The notes under the pieces: model-generated
Seen by the model: the letters and a program-made list of their open reading frames with translations, nothing else
What the model was told of the DNA's origin: nothing
The model's database searches: none
Position numbers and translations under genes: made by a program
Shown here: positions 24,586 to 32,122 of the stretch, in pieces
Numbering within the stretch: the stretch's first letter is position 1
Layout: every line of letters begins with the position of its first letter
NCBI RefSeq assembly: GCF_006968745.1
Contig: NZ_CP030120.1
Coordinates: forward strand, 1-64,000
Direction: 5' to 3'
DNA from: Brasilonema sennae CENA114
Lineage (GTDB): Bacteria > Cyanobacteriota > Cyanobacteriia > Cyanobacteriales > Nostocaceae
Length of the DNA: 64,000 bases

Positions 24586-24657
24586 ATGGGTTACGTTGTA
24601 GAAGAGTTGAACAAAAGTCAGTCACATCAACCTTTCTACGACGTGGATTCTACATAA
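24586..24657 (+). CDS. Possible 23-residue ORF spanning the right end
   Basis: AAGGAG lies 6 bp before an ATG that opens 23 codons (MGYVVEELNKSQSH onward) and stops with TAA at the edge of the AGCTGCT core. Its codons include both right-end recombination-type motifs. The ribosome site is much better than expected by chance, but no homology is known to me. It could be an expressed leader or a feature of the element end that fuses to genes at other targets. Confidence 0.3.
   Translation: MGYVVEELNKSQSHQPFYDVDST
24589..24649. promoter_or_regulatory. Right-end recombinase-type sites R2 and R1
   Basis: On the complement, R1 is AATCCACGTCGTAGAAAG (24632-24649) and R2 contains CTTCTACAACGTA (24592-24604). 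They match the left-end motifs in inverted orientation, R1 nearest the crossover core. Spacing between motifs is 43 bp here and 66 bp on the left, so the ends are not symmetrical. Confidence 0.55.
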
Positions 24658-24891
24658 GCTGCTGCATAAAGCCGCGAGATTTTCGTTTCGATTGTCTTCG
24701 GGCGTGTAATTCCAGTGGTGGACAACTAATGTTTTGATGCTGCGTTCCCTACGAGATAATCCTTCTTTTTTATCAGTTGGACGTAAGCATTGCATACCGC
24801 AGCGCGTGCATTTCCAGTCAGATTTTGATTTGACCTCAAGCGCGATAGTATCCCAGTTTAAAGGATAGCGGTTGCGGTTTTTGCCAGTCAT
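24622..24891 (-). pseudogene. HNH endonuclease gene, 5' part, interrupted by the transposon
   Basis: Starts at ATG 24891 with AAGGA ~7 bp upstream (a TTG one codon earlier is possible). It reads NWDTIALEVKSKSDWKCTRC, a second Cys (GMQC), TLVVHHWNYTPEDNRNENL and AALC: a small HNH nuclease with two zinc-binding Cys pairs and the catalytic VVHHWNYTPEDN. True homology ends at 24664; the remaining codons to 24622 come from the transposon. The missing last 24 codons, with the second C-x-x-C-H, are at 17904-17975. Intact length would be 99 residues. Now probably inactive. Confidence 0.88.
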
Positions 24892-25014
24892 CAATCAGTT
24901 CCTTTTGGATTCTATGAAACTAATTCTGATTATACCGATAATATTTATCATTAATATACTTAGTTTTGTTATAGCAATCCTATCTGATTTTTGTGAATCA
25001 CAAAGTAGAGACGC

Positions 25015-25074
25015 TTAACGCTTAACGCTTAACACCGAAGAAGGAATAAAGGTGTACCTAGCTTCGCAAAAATC
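25015..25074. repeat. GCTTAAC tandem repeats and second copy of the 25-bp dispersed repeat
   Basis: Three to four CGCTTAA units (25015-25033) precede a 25-bp sequence (25050-25074) that matches 4139-4163 at 24 positions. They lie in the 740-bp gap 24895-25635, where I otherwise see only the IS5 remnant (25109-25312) and, from ~25313 to 25610, AT-rich DNA with no feature I can name. Confidence 0.6.
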
Positions 25075-25108
25075 AGATGATGTTTTAAAAGTCGAAGTAG
25101 GTCAAAAA

Positions 25109-25312
25109 TTATGCGAGGCGTCGAATCATAATACGTATCATTGCAATATAGATAAAAGTCTCTAAGGTTTCTGGTAGTCGTTCATAATCTTTACTTAAAC
25201 GCCGACACCAATTAAGCCCTACATAAGTTCGCTCTACAACAAGCGCGTTTAGGTAAATGGACAAAACCTTTCAACTCTTGGGGTCGAAGAACAATTATCA
25301 TAGTCTTCTTCA
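25109..25312 (-). pseudogene. Degraded IS5-family transposase C-terminus
   Basis: The minus strand reads, with frame breaks, LRPQELKGFVHLPK, VVERTYVGLNWCRRLSKDYE and FIYIAMIRIMIRRLA before a stop. This aligns to the end of the intact IS5-family transposase at 52797 (LRPHEHKGFVLLPKRWVVER, IYLAMIRIMVRRLA). The 5' part of the element is gone. Confidence 0.8.
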
Positions 25313-25615
25313 GACCCGCAGTTAAACATATTTTGTTTTTCGTAAAATCTTTCAGCCCTTGGTAGGGAATGCAGCCCAACTCTACCTTCTAACCCTAACT
25401 CAACACTTCTAAGGAATTGCGAAATTTAATAGTGCTTTACCAACACCTTTAAATTGAGGTGGACGTTGAATTTCGATAAATTCAAGGTCTTAGCGCTTGG
25501 GCATGATCACTGCCGTCGCAAATTGTGTCGATTTGTAACAATTTTGAAAAATATGGACACAATTAATACTCAGTAAATTCCAAGGTTCCGCCAAACCTTT
25601 TACAATTAATTAGTC

Positions 25616-25633
25616 GATATCAATAATGATATC
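25616..25633. promoter_or_regulatory. Palindromic operator candidate GATATCAATAATGATATC, copy 1
   Basis: Arms GATATCA/TGATATC with a 4-bp spacer end 2 bp before the ATG of the downstream gene. An identical 18-mer lies inside that gene at 25780-25797. Placement over the ribosome site suggests control of this gene. Confidence 0.5.
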
Positions 25634-25635
25634 AA

Positions 25636-26190
25636 ATGCCAGACCAAAAATCCCCACCAAGCGAGATGATTCGTGTGCCCGTTCCACTCATTGGGGTGGT
25701 TCGGCGACTATCAAAACTACACAGGCAGGGTCATACAATTGCCTTGCTGCAAGCCTTAGAGGAATTGCTACTCCGATTTGATATCAATAATGATATCGAT
25801 GTAACGGCAGGCAATAAATCAGTCAAACCGTTAGAAGAAAAGCTCTTGAAACTGGAATCCCATCTTGTTGCTCAAGGCTCCTCGGTGGAGACAAAACTAG
25901 AAGTTATCACTAAGAAGCTAGAGTTAATCGAACGGTCTATCGCCTCTGGGAGATTGGGCAACACTAAACCGCGAAGACTTGCGTACCCGTACCAACACAC
26001 ACAAGTTGAACTACAGCCTAGGACAAACGAAAGTCTTGCCCAAAGACTTGGTGTCACTTCCCAAGGCCTCGTCGCTGAAAGAGAAAACAAGAGCGCTAAA
26101 GAATTTTTGAGTTGGTCCCGGAACCGCGATCCTATGAGTATTGCTTGGGAATGGAAGGCAAGGGACGGATTATACCACCCCCAACGATAG
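25636..26190 (+). CDS. Hypothetical protein with coiled coil, possible self-regulator
   Basis: 184 residues, soluble. The N-terminal part (MIRVPVPLIGVVRRLSKLHR) recalls short DNA-binding proteins of plasmid type; residues ~55-100 are a coiled coil (KLLKLESHLVAQ, KLEVITKKLELIER); residues ~128-150 could form a helix-turn-helix (NESLAQRLGVTSQGLVAERE); the end (FLSWSRNRDPMSIAWEWKA) resembles a motif seen in some cyanobacterial DNA-associated proteins. An 18-bp palindrome sits directly before the ATG and again within codons ~49-54. I do not recognise a family. Confidence 0.6.
   Translation: MPDQKSPPSEMIRVPVPLIGVVRRLSKLHRQGHTIALLQALEELLLRFDINNDIDVTAGNKSVKPLEEKLLKLESHLVAQGSSVETKLEVITKKLELIERSIASGRLGNTKPRRLAYPYQHTQVELQPRTNESLAQRLGVTSQGLVAERENKSAKEFLSWSRNRDPMSIAWEWKARDGLYHPQR
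25780..25797. promoter_or_regulatory. Palindromic operator candidate, copy 2 inside the gene
   Basis: Same 18 bp as 25616-25633, here coding for DINNDI. The 164-bp spacing would allow DNA looping by a bound protein. Confidence 0.45.
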
Positions 26191-26212
26191 AGAATATATC
26201 TCCTCAATAATT

Positions 26213-26317
26213 ATAAAGAAATGCAAATCAATACTTGACCTTTTTTGAATTTGAGCCCGAAGGGCGAGTGACGAATAGCGATGGCGATGCACGAACCGTG
26301 AGAGAATTATTTACTAG
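26213..26317. repeat. Direct repeat A, at the 3' end of the restriction endonuclease gene
   Basis: ATAAAGAAATGCAAA ... CTTGAC ... GCGATGCACGAAC-GTG-GAGAAT ... ACTAG occur in the same order and orientation at 28513-28583. Copy A has ~30 bp extra in the middle, including a GCCC-GAA-GGGC hairpin. It covers the stop codon of the endonuclease gene. Confidence 0.7.
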
Positions 26318-26990
26318 GAAGTCGTCCTTTCCCTCGTGCATCTTCCGACGGTTTCGACGGGCATCCCAACCGCGCACATATATTTTGGCAGTGCTGCGTC
26401 ACTTGCGGCTGTAAGCTGGCAACAGTAACCGGATTGGCTGGTAACTGTTCGGCAAACAACCGTCCTGGATGGATTTCATCCCACATCGAACGCATCTGTG
26501 CTAAGCGTCCCTTACCAGGGGCATGGATACCAAAGCCAGAAATAATACTGCACCAAACAGGCTGAAAATGTCTTATCAGTATCGCTTCGCCCCAAGCAAC
26601 CAAGTCCACTGCCATCGCCACGACTGTAAAGTGAAACTCGGCAACATCAAGATTGGGTGCAGTGCGAATGGAGTTCCTATGTTCTCTTAACCGCCCAACT
26701 AGCCCTCCAGTAACGTTTCCTTTCCCAGTACGCTTGCCAGGATTCTCCGCTTTGCCAATATAAATCGGCATACAGCATGAGTTTTGGTTCGCATAAGTAA
26801 TATCTGCGTACAAAGGAAATTGTCCTCGATAGTAAAGTAAATAAACGCCAACATAGCCCGCCAACTCTTCTTTGTGCTGTTCTAATTCGGTGAGTTCTTG
26901 GCATTGCTGTCTAGCTTGAAATTCAATTAACTGTTCGCGTAACGTGGCTGGTGCTTGGAAGACCTCTAATGGCATGAATAATAATTGCAC
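26307..26990 (-). CDS. Eco29kI-like GIY-YIG restriction endonuclease
   Basis: 227 residues from a GTG at 26990; an ATG six codons in (26975, MPLEVFQAP) is equally likely. The GIY-YIG-type core is visible as GVYLLYY then MPIYIGKAENPGKR, with a conserved Arg in GGLVGRLREHRNSI and Glu in AWGEAILIRHFQPVWCS, then GFGIHAPGKGR and MWDEIHPGR. These features match the Eco29kI family of type II enzymes; known members cut CCGCGG, so that target is inferred. It follows the methyltransferase gene by ~30 bp on the same strand, a normal type II pair. Confidence 0.87.
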   Translation of the reverse strand: MQLLFMPLEVFQAPATLREQLIEFQARQQCQELTELEQHKEELAGYVGVYLLYYRGQFPLYADITYANQNSCCMPIYIGKAENPGKRTGKGNVTGGLVGRLREHRNSIRTAPNLDVAEFHFTVVAMAVDLVAWGEAILIRHFQPVWCSIISGFGIHAPGKGRLAQMRSMWDEIHPGRLFAEQLPANPVTVASLQPQVTQHCQNICARLGCPSKPSEDARGKGRLPSK

Positions 26991-27019
26991 TTACAGCAAC
27001 TACAATTTTCCTGCCAGTG

Positions 27020-28228
27020 TTAGTTCTTGTAAAGCTCGCCACGGAGAGTATCCCCGTGGCAGACTTTACGTAAATGGCTGCGGATGCTAGAAGCAATCAA
27101 ATAAGCAAGGGTAACAGGAACAGCATTACCAATTTGACGCATTGACTCACCCCAAGCGCAGGGAAAGTAGTAATCATCAGGAAACGTCTGTAACCTTGCC
27201 GCCTCTCGCACCGTGAAATAGCGAACTTGTCCATCAGGCAAGGCAAGCATATTTTCCCCACCAGGGACACCATGCACCCCTGCTTTTAAGGTTTTGGCTG
27301 GTTCATCTAAAGGGCTGCCCGTATGTCCTGGGTACGATCTGGCTCCCGGAATATAAATGTGATTGGGTATATGTGAAGCCATATCAGTGTTTTCGGGAGG
27401 TGGCAAGTCAGCGATCGCATCCCGGACAGTACACCAAGGGGCGCTCATGCTACCCAACAAATTTGCACCAGTACGTTGCAGACGGCTACGAAGTTTGGCG
27501 CTCATCTGGGGACGCTCTTTACTGGAAATGCTGTGGCGTTCCCAATATTCCCCAGTAATCCACTTATGCCAAATAAGCGCTTGGTTCGTATGTGTTGGTT
27601 CAGGGAAAGACCAGTTTGCTTTCAAATCAGACCGAAAGCCAACAATAAAAACCCGCTCCCGCTTTTGCGGTACGCCATAATCAGCTGCATTGAGCAATCT
27701 AAAGGTAACGTGATACTCAAGGTCATCGCTCTTCCCACTATTATGATGACGCTCCAGTCGTGCCAAGTGGTCAGCCCAAAATTCATCCGGCTTGGGCTGA
27801 GCTTCTGGATGGGTTAGCTGTAAGATAATATACTCAAAAAATTTTTGAAAATTACGACGCAGTAATCCACGTACATTCTCAATCAGGAACGCTTTGGGGC
27901 GTAATGCGCGTACTGCCCGGAAGAACTGGGGGAACATATCCCGTTTGTCGAGAAAAGCACCATGCCTACCGCCAATTGAAAAGGGCTGACAAGGTGGACC
28001 ACCAGCTAAAAGGTCAATTTCTTCCGAAATCGTGGAATAGTCAAAATCTGTCACATCCATATTGTGAATATGCCAGTCGTCCAAAAGGGCAATCCCGAGC
28101 CGTTGATTCTCACGGATCGTGTGACAACTGTGCTTAGAGAGTTCCACAAGTGCCAGATGATGAAAGCCCGCCTTGGCACAGCCCATCGCCAAACCTCCAG
28201 CACCTGTACATAACTCTATCGATTTCAC
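27020..28228 (-). CDS. Type II DNA cytosine-5 methyltransferase
   Basis: 402 residues from GTG 28228 (a TTG at 28243 would add five). All key m5C motifs are visible: I SIELCTGAGGLAMG, IV GPPCQPFSIGG with catalytic Cys (~90), VI ENVRGLL, VIII QKRERVFIVGFR, a variable target-recognition region (~210-320), IX REAARLQTFPDDY and X IGNAVPVTLAY. It protects host DNA from the partner nuclease. The upstream 280 bp hold CGTTAAG repeats and a promoter region without a clear controller gene. Confidence 0.95.
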   Translation of the reverse strand: MKSIELCTGAGGLAMGCAKAGFHHLALVELSKHSCHTIRENQRLGIALLDDWHIHNMDVTDFDYSTISEEIDLLAGGPPCQPFSIGGRHGAFLDKRDMFPQFFRAVRALRPKAFLIENVRGLLRRNFQKFFEYIILQLTHPEAQPKPDEFWADHLARLERHHNSGKSDDLEYHVTFRLLNAADYGVPQKRERVFIVGFRSDLKANWSFPEPTHTNQALIWHKWITGEYWERHSISSKERPQMSAKLRSRLQRTGANLLGSMSAPWCTVRDAIADLPPPENTDMASHIPNHIYIPGARSYPGHTGSPLDEPAKTLKAGVHGVPGGENMLALPDGQVRYFTVREAARLQTFPDDYYFPCAWGESMRQIGNAVPVTLAYLIASSIRSHLRKVCHGDTLRGELYKN

Positions 28229-28439
28229 TCGTTCCAATTTCAAAGCAATTGCTGCAAAACATCTTTATGATATACCCACAAGACACAGTTCTGTTCTTTG
28301 CTGGTGGATACTGCTTCGAGGCTCTTAACAAAGGGGGTTTGGTGATGGAGATTTATACCCCACCACCAAACATACCACTTGATAGTTATGGGGGGTCTCT
28401 TACTCCCGGAAACAGGAACGCCGAAATTGCGGAAAACTG

Positions 28440-28500
28440 TTAAGCGTTCCCAATAATCGCTGTTCCCTATTAAGCGTTAAGCGTTAAGCGTTCCCTATTC
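28440..28500. repeat. TTAAGCG tandem repeats upstream of the methyltransferase
   Basis: Several TTAAGCG/GTTCCC units lie here, a cyanobacterial short tandem repeat, between the methyltransferase start and direct repeat B. The same units flank 25015-25033. Confidence 0.75.
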
Positions 28501-28512
28501 CCTTCTTCGATA

Positions 28513-28583
28513 ATAAAGAAATGCAAACAATGCTTGACGAACGGCAATTGCGATGCACGAACTGTGGGAGAATGATTGACTAG
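28513..28583. repeat. Direct repeat B, next to the recombinase gene
   Basis: Same order of conserved blocks as repeat A (26213-26317) but compact (71 bp). It ends 21 bp before the recombinase ATG. Together A and B bracket the restriction-modification pair. Confidence 0.7.
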
Positions 28584-28604
28584 AATACAAGTTCTGATAA
28601 AAAA

Positions 28605-29561
28605 ATGCGCGCACCCTCAGTTCCGGCGCTAGTTCTAAGCGAGCCATTACCACTGACGCTACACCCAGCGGCGGTGTATCTCGATAGTCTTGCACCTGGG
28701 TCGCGCCCGACTATGGAACAAGCTCTCAACGCGATCGCGGGTTTGTTGAGCAACGGCGACTGCGATGCGATGACATTAAACTGGGCAGCATTGAGGTATC
28801 AACACACCGCTGCTGTTCGTTCTGTTCTGATGAAAAAACACGCCCCAGCAACAGCGAATAAAATGTTATGTGCGTTAAGGAGGGTGTTGCAAGAAGCGTT
28901 CAAACTCGACCTCATAAGTGCCACTGACTACCAAAAAGCTGTAGATTTACGCAGTATTAAGGCGAGTAAAAAGCAACGAGGTAGGCGACTAAAACCCGAT
29001 GAAATTACTGCACTCATTCGGGTTTGTCAAGCTGACTCCTCACCGCTGGGTGTGCGGGATAGCGCGTTAATTGCACTACTGCGGTGTGGGTTAAGAAGGG
29101 CGGAAGTGGTGGCGCTGCATTTGAAAGATTTTGATGCGACAACTGGTGCGTTAGAAATTTTGAGCGGTAAAGGTGAGAAAGACCGGACGGTGTATATGCC
29201 GACCACTGCAATTGCAGCGATTTCTGATTGGCTTACGATACGCGGTAGCAGACCGGGACCTTTGTTGCATCCGATTCGCAAGGGGGGATTTATCGGAGAT
29301 TACAAGCGCATGACTCCCCAAGCGGTGTTCATGATTGTGCGAAAACGCGCATTAGAAGCCAGAGTTGAGCGGTTTTCTCCCCATGATTTTAGAAGGACGT
29401 TTTGTTCTGACTTATTTGATAGCGGGGCTGATATAGTAACGGTACAGCAACTTGCCGGACATACTAGCCCGACGACGACGGCAAAGTATGACCGGCGCGG
29501 GGACGAAACCAAGCGTAAGGCGATGGAAAAATTGGATATTGCTTACATACCCAGGAGTTAA
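28605..29561 (+). CDS. Tyrosine site-specific recombinase
   Basis: 318 residues. N-terminal SAM-like core-binding domain (~30-120), catalytic Arg in LRCGLRRAEVVALHLKDF (~165), Lys in SGKGEKDRTVYMP (~195), box II SPHDFRRTFCSDLF (~265), AGHTSPTTT and Tyr in AKYDRRGDE (~298). It is XerC/D-like in length, without the extra helix of integron IntI. It is transcribed away from the restriction-modification pair, with repeat B just upstream. It may act on repeats A/B; that is an inference. The 206 bp after it hold nothing I can name. Confidence 0.92.
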   Translation: MRAPSVPALVLSEPLPLTLHPAAVYLDSLAPGSRPTMEQALNAIAGLLSNGDCDAMTLNWAALRYQHTAAVRSVLMKKHAPATANKMLCALRRVLQEAFKLDLISATDYQKAVDLRSIKASKKQRGRRLKPDEITALIRVCQADSSPLGVRDSALIALLRCGLRRAEVVALHLKDFDATTGALEILSGKGEKDRTVYMPTTAIAAISDWLTIRGSRPGPLLHPIRKGGFIGDYKRMTPQAVFMIVRKRALEARVERFSPHDFRRTFCSDLFDSGADIVTVQQLAGHTSPTTTAKYDRRGDETKRKAMEKLDIAYIPRS

Positions 29562-29767
29562 GTATTAGTCTGCCAAGGTAAGTTTGCACTCTTTAACAGC
29601 AGCAAGAAAAATCTCTTTCTCCCCCATTCCCCCACAGCACGATTATCATTCTTATACACATTTATTTATACTCAAAGATGTATTGACAAAATTCACTCAC
29701 TTTTAACTTGTTCCGAATGCACCACTCCCGACTTTTTTACCTCCATGTTGAATACTGTATCAATGAG

Positions 29768-32110
29768 CTAAAGATTTGAATTAGGAGCCACAGGTTGTGG
29801 AGCGGGCTGACGTTCATTGTTTTTTTTAGGGATTAGAGTTTTGGGTATTGAAACAGGTTTATCAATAACTGTAATTGAAAAGATTCTGTTATCCAAAGGT
29901 TTACCAGATTTATCAGTCACAATCAGTTCAATTTTGGGTTCTAAGGCTTTAATTGCCTTAGTTTCTACTTTGCCTAAAGGCTTTACCTTTCTTCCCTCAG
30001 TTGACAGATAAACGTTAATTTCTTCATCCCCCTCAACTTTCCACTCCAAAATAAGAGGTTGACCATTTTCCAAGTTCCGTGTTCTTTCTTCATTTCCATT
30101 AAGTCTGAAATAAACAATCTTCGTAGGCTTGATTTTGACTTCAATCATTCCTTCAATAGATTTAGAATTAGGTTGTTTGCAAGACTTATAACAAGCTTGT
30201 AATTCAAAAGAGTACTTACCTGCTGTGGTAGAACTTGCTACAGGAACATTTATACAAGTAAGCGTTTCATTTTGTTCAATTTGTTGTAAACTACACAGAT
30301 TTTTAGATTGAGTTTTAGATGGAATTTTAGACTGACCTTTAAGTGAATTTTTAGGTTGACTGACAGGTGGACTATTGAGTTGACTGGGAATTGCCCAATT
30401 ATTACCCTGTTTGAAGGTATAAGTTATTGGTTGTCCAACGGGTGTTTGACCATCTTGTTTGGTAACAATATTAAGTACGGAAAGCTGTTTTGGATTTTTA
30501 ATGTCCCAACTCAAAAGGATTGGTTGACCTTTGATATAATCATATTTATTTGGACGAACGCTAACAACCTCTGGTGCAGGTAACGCAACAATTTCAACTT
30601 CAGACGTTTTAGCAGTAACACGTTTACCATTACGAAGGTCTGCTGTTAACTCAAAAGAATACTTACCTGGTGTTGTTGCATCTGTTTTAAATTCATTGCA
30701 TGATAGTACTTCTTGTTGTAGCTTGCTGCATTTTTTATCTAATTCATCAGGAATTCCTTTACCAAAGTCAAAAACTCTTGGCTTGCTGGGTACTGGTCCA
30801 TTAGTTTTTAATTCTAACTTTTTCAACTGATTAAAATTATATATATTCCAACTTAAGGTTATGCTCTGATCACCCTCTCGATAACTAGAGCTATCAGATC
30901 TCAAATCTTCCAATCTTAAAGGGTCGGGATTTAAGAGCCGCCAAATGAGAAACGCTACCCCTCCAACTAATCCTAAAGCTATCAAAATCAGCGACAATAA
31001 TTGCCAAATAGGACGGGATTTCCACACCAAAGTTCCCTTTGGTAGTGTTTCTGGAACGGGTAATCCTTGTATATCTTCGATGTCAATTTGAAAGTTGATA
31101 ACAAGACCTTCCCCAAAAAATGGTCGCCGCCACCATTGATTAGGCTTAACCTCTAAAGACACGGCACTACTTTTACCGGGAAACACTTTTGTTTGTGGAG
31201 GAGCGTATTTATACGTGCAAAGTTCTTCTTCATCGCAACTTTTGGCACTTACCCTCAATTCGCGCACCAGATTGCTTTGGTTAGCAATTTTCACCTCATA
31301 CTTCCCAGAAGTGCGACTGACTTTTCCCAAAAGGGTATTTAACTCAACACCCAAATGATATGTTTCTGGAACTTGTATGTATACCAAATCTAGCAGAACT
31401 AACTCTGGAGAGTTGCGAGAATACAGCCGGATTGTAGGGGAGTAACTACCAGCGAGGGTATTAGCAGGAGGATGAAATTGCAAAAAGATTTGACCAACTG
31501 AACTGGGGTTGAGTTCTAGTTTGTTTCTATCCAAGAGCAATCCCTGTGCTTCCAAACCAGTTGCAGGATAACGAATCGTGATCCAATCTTCTTCAAAATC
31601 TGGACAAACTAAGCGGAAACTGTCTACCTGTAAGGAGCGATTTTCAACTGTAGCAACAATCTGTAAAGGATTGCCCTTATAAATAAGTTGGTTGTGAGGG
31701 TTTGTGGTGGGCTGGAGTGAAAAAGTGGGGTCATTTGCTCGAATCGCAGTCTGTTCTTTCAGCAGAACCCTAACTTGGCGAGCAAAATGTATCGGTGTAT
31801 TTTGTGGATAATGCTCGGGGGCGTCTACAACTAGAGTATAGTGATAGGTTCCTGGCTGAGCGTTAAATGGGATTTGAAACTCAAAACTCACCTCGTTACT
31901 TTGTTGAGGACTGAGTGCCAAACGTTCGCGAGGAGGAACAAACGACGGATCGATGCTTTGAAATCCTTCATCAAAAAAGACATCTATAATAGCACTTTGG
32001 TCACCCTGATTTATGATGACAGCATGAACCTCCAAGGTATCACCAGGCATTCCATCTTGAACGCCTGGTGGATTAATAATGACATACAACGGACTGGGTT
32101 TGGCTTGCAT
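29768..32110 (-). CDS. Single-span membrane protein with tandem Ig-like domains
   Basis: 780 residues. No signal peptide. The N-terminal ~365 residues are Ig-like/NEW3-type repeats (IINPPGVQDGMPGDTLEVHA; VSFEFQIPFNAQPGTYHYTL; LELNPSSVGQIFLQFHPP). One membrane segment follows a Trp/Arg-rich stretch (~378-400, LLSLILIALGLVGGVAFLIW). The C-terminal part has further Ig-like units starting with ITLSWNIYNFNQLKKLEL, ILLSWDIKNPKQLSVLNI and LILEWKVEGDEEINVYL. It is 12 bp downstream of a related WD40 gene and lies in the injection-system locus. A role as membrane scaffold is inferred. Confidence 0.75.
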   Translation of the reverse strand: MQAKPSPLYVIINPPGVQDGMPGDTLEVHAVIINQGDQSAIIDVFFDEGFQSIDPSFVPPRERLALSPQQSNEVSFEFQIPFNAQPGTYHYTLVVDAPEHYPQNTPIHFARQVRVLLKEQTAIRANDPTFSLQPTTNPHNQLIYKGNPLQIVATVENRSLQVDSFRLVCPDFEEDWITIRYPATGLEAQGLLLDRNKLELNPSSVGQIFLQFHPPANTLAGSYSPTIRLYSRNSPELVLLDLVYIQVPETYHLGVELNTLLGKVSRTSGKYEVKIANQSNLVRELRVSAKSCDEEELCTYKYAPPQTKVFPGKSSAVSLEVKPNQWWRRPFFGEGLVINFQIDIEDIQGLPVPETLPKGTLVWKSRPIWQLLSLILIALGLVGGVAFLIWRLLNPDPLRLEDLRSDSSSYREGDQSITLSWNIYNFNQLKKLELKTNGPVPSKPRVFDFGKGIPDELDKKCSKLQQEVLSCNEFKTDATTPGKYSFELTADLRNGKRVTAKTSEVEIVALPAPEVVSVRPNKYDYIKGQPILLSWDIKNPKQLSVLNIVTKQDGQTPVGQPITYTFKQGNNWAIPSQLNSPPVSQPKNSLKGQSKIPSKTQSKNLCSLQQIEQNETLTCINVPVASSTTAGKYSFELQACYKSCKQPNSKSIEGMIEVKIKPTKIVYFRLNGNEERTRNLENGQPLILEWKVEGDEEINVYLSTEGRKVKPLGKVETKAIKALEPKIELIVTDKSGKPLDNRIFSITVIDKPVSIPKTLIPKKNNERQPAPQPVAPNSNL

Positions 32111-32122
32111 CCATCGACTCCG

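Larger units (their letters stand above)
17969..24663 (+). mobile_element. Tn554-like transposon with three tyrosine recombinases
   Basis: Bounded by AGCTGCT at 17969-17975 and 24657-24663; removing one copy and the ~6.69 kb between them rejoins the HNH gene in frame. Contents: three overlapping tyrosine recombinase genes, a DUF6262/TnpC-like helper and a WGR-domain gene. Next to the core, the left end reads TTATATAGA and the right end, on the complement, TATGTAGA. Both ends carry two copies of a TTCTACAACGTAGAA-like motif. Tn554-family elements insert by site-specific recombination without terminal transposase-type repeats, which fits. The small identical core fits a recombinase crossover site rather than a transposase-made duplication. 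Confidence 0.9.

Noticed and set aside
28605..29561. Reading the recombinase as a true integron integrase (IntI)
   Set aside because: The extra IntI-specific helix between the catalytic motifs is absent and the length fits XerC/D-like enzymes; only the layout is integron-like.
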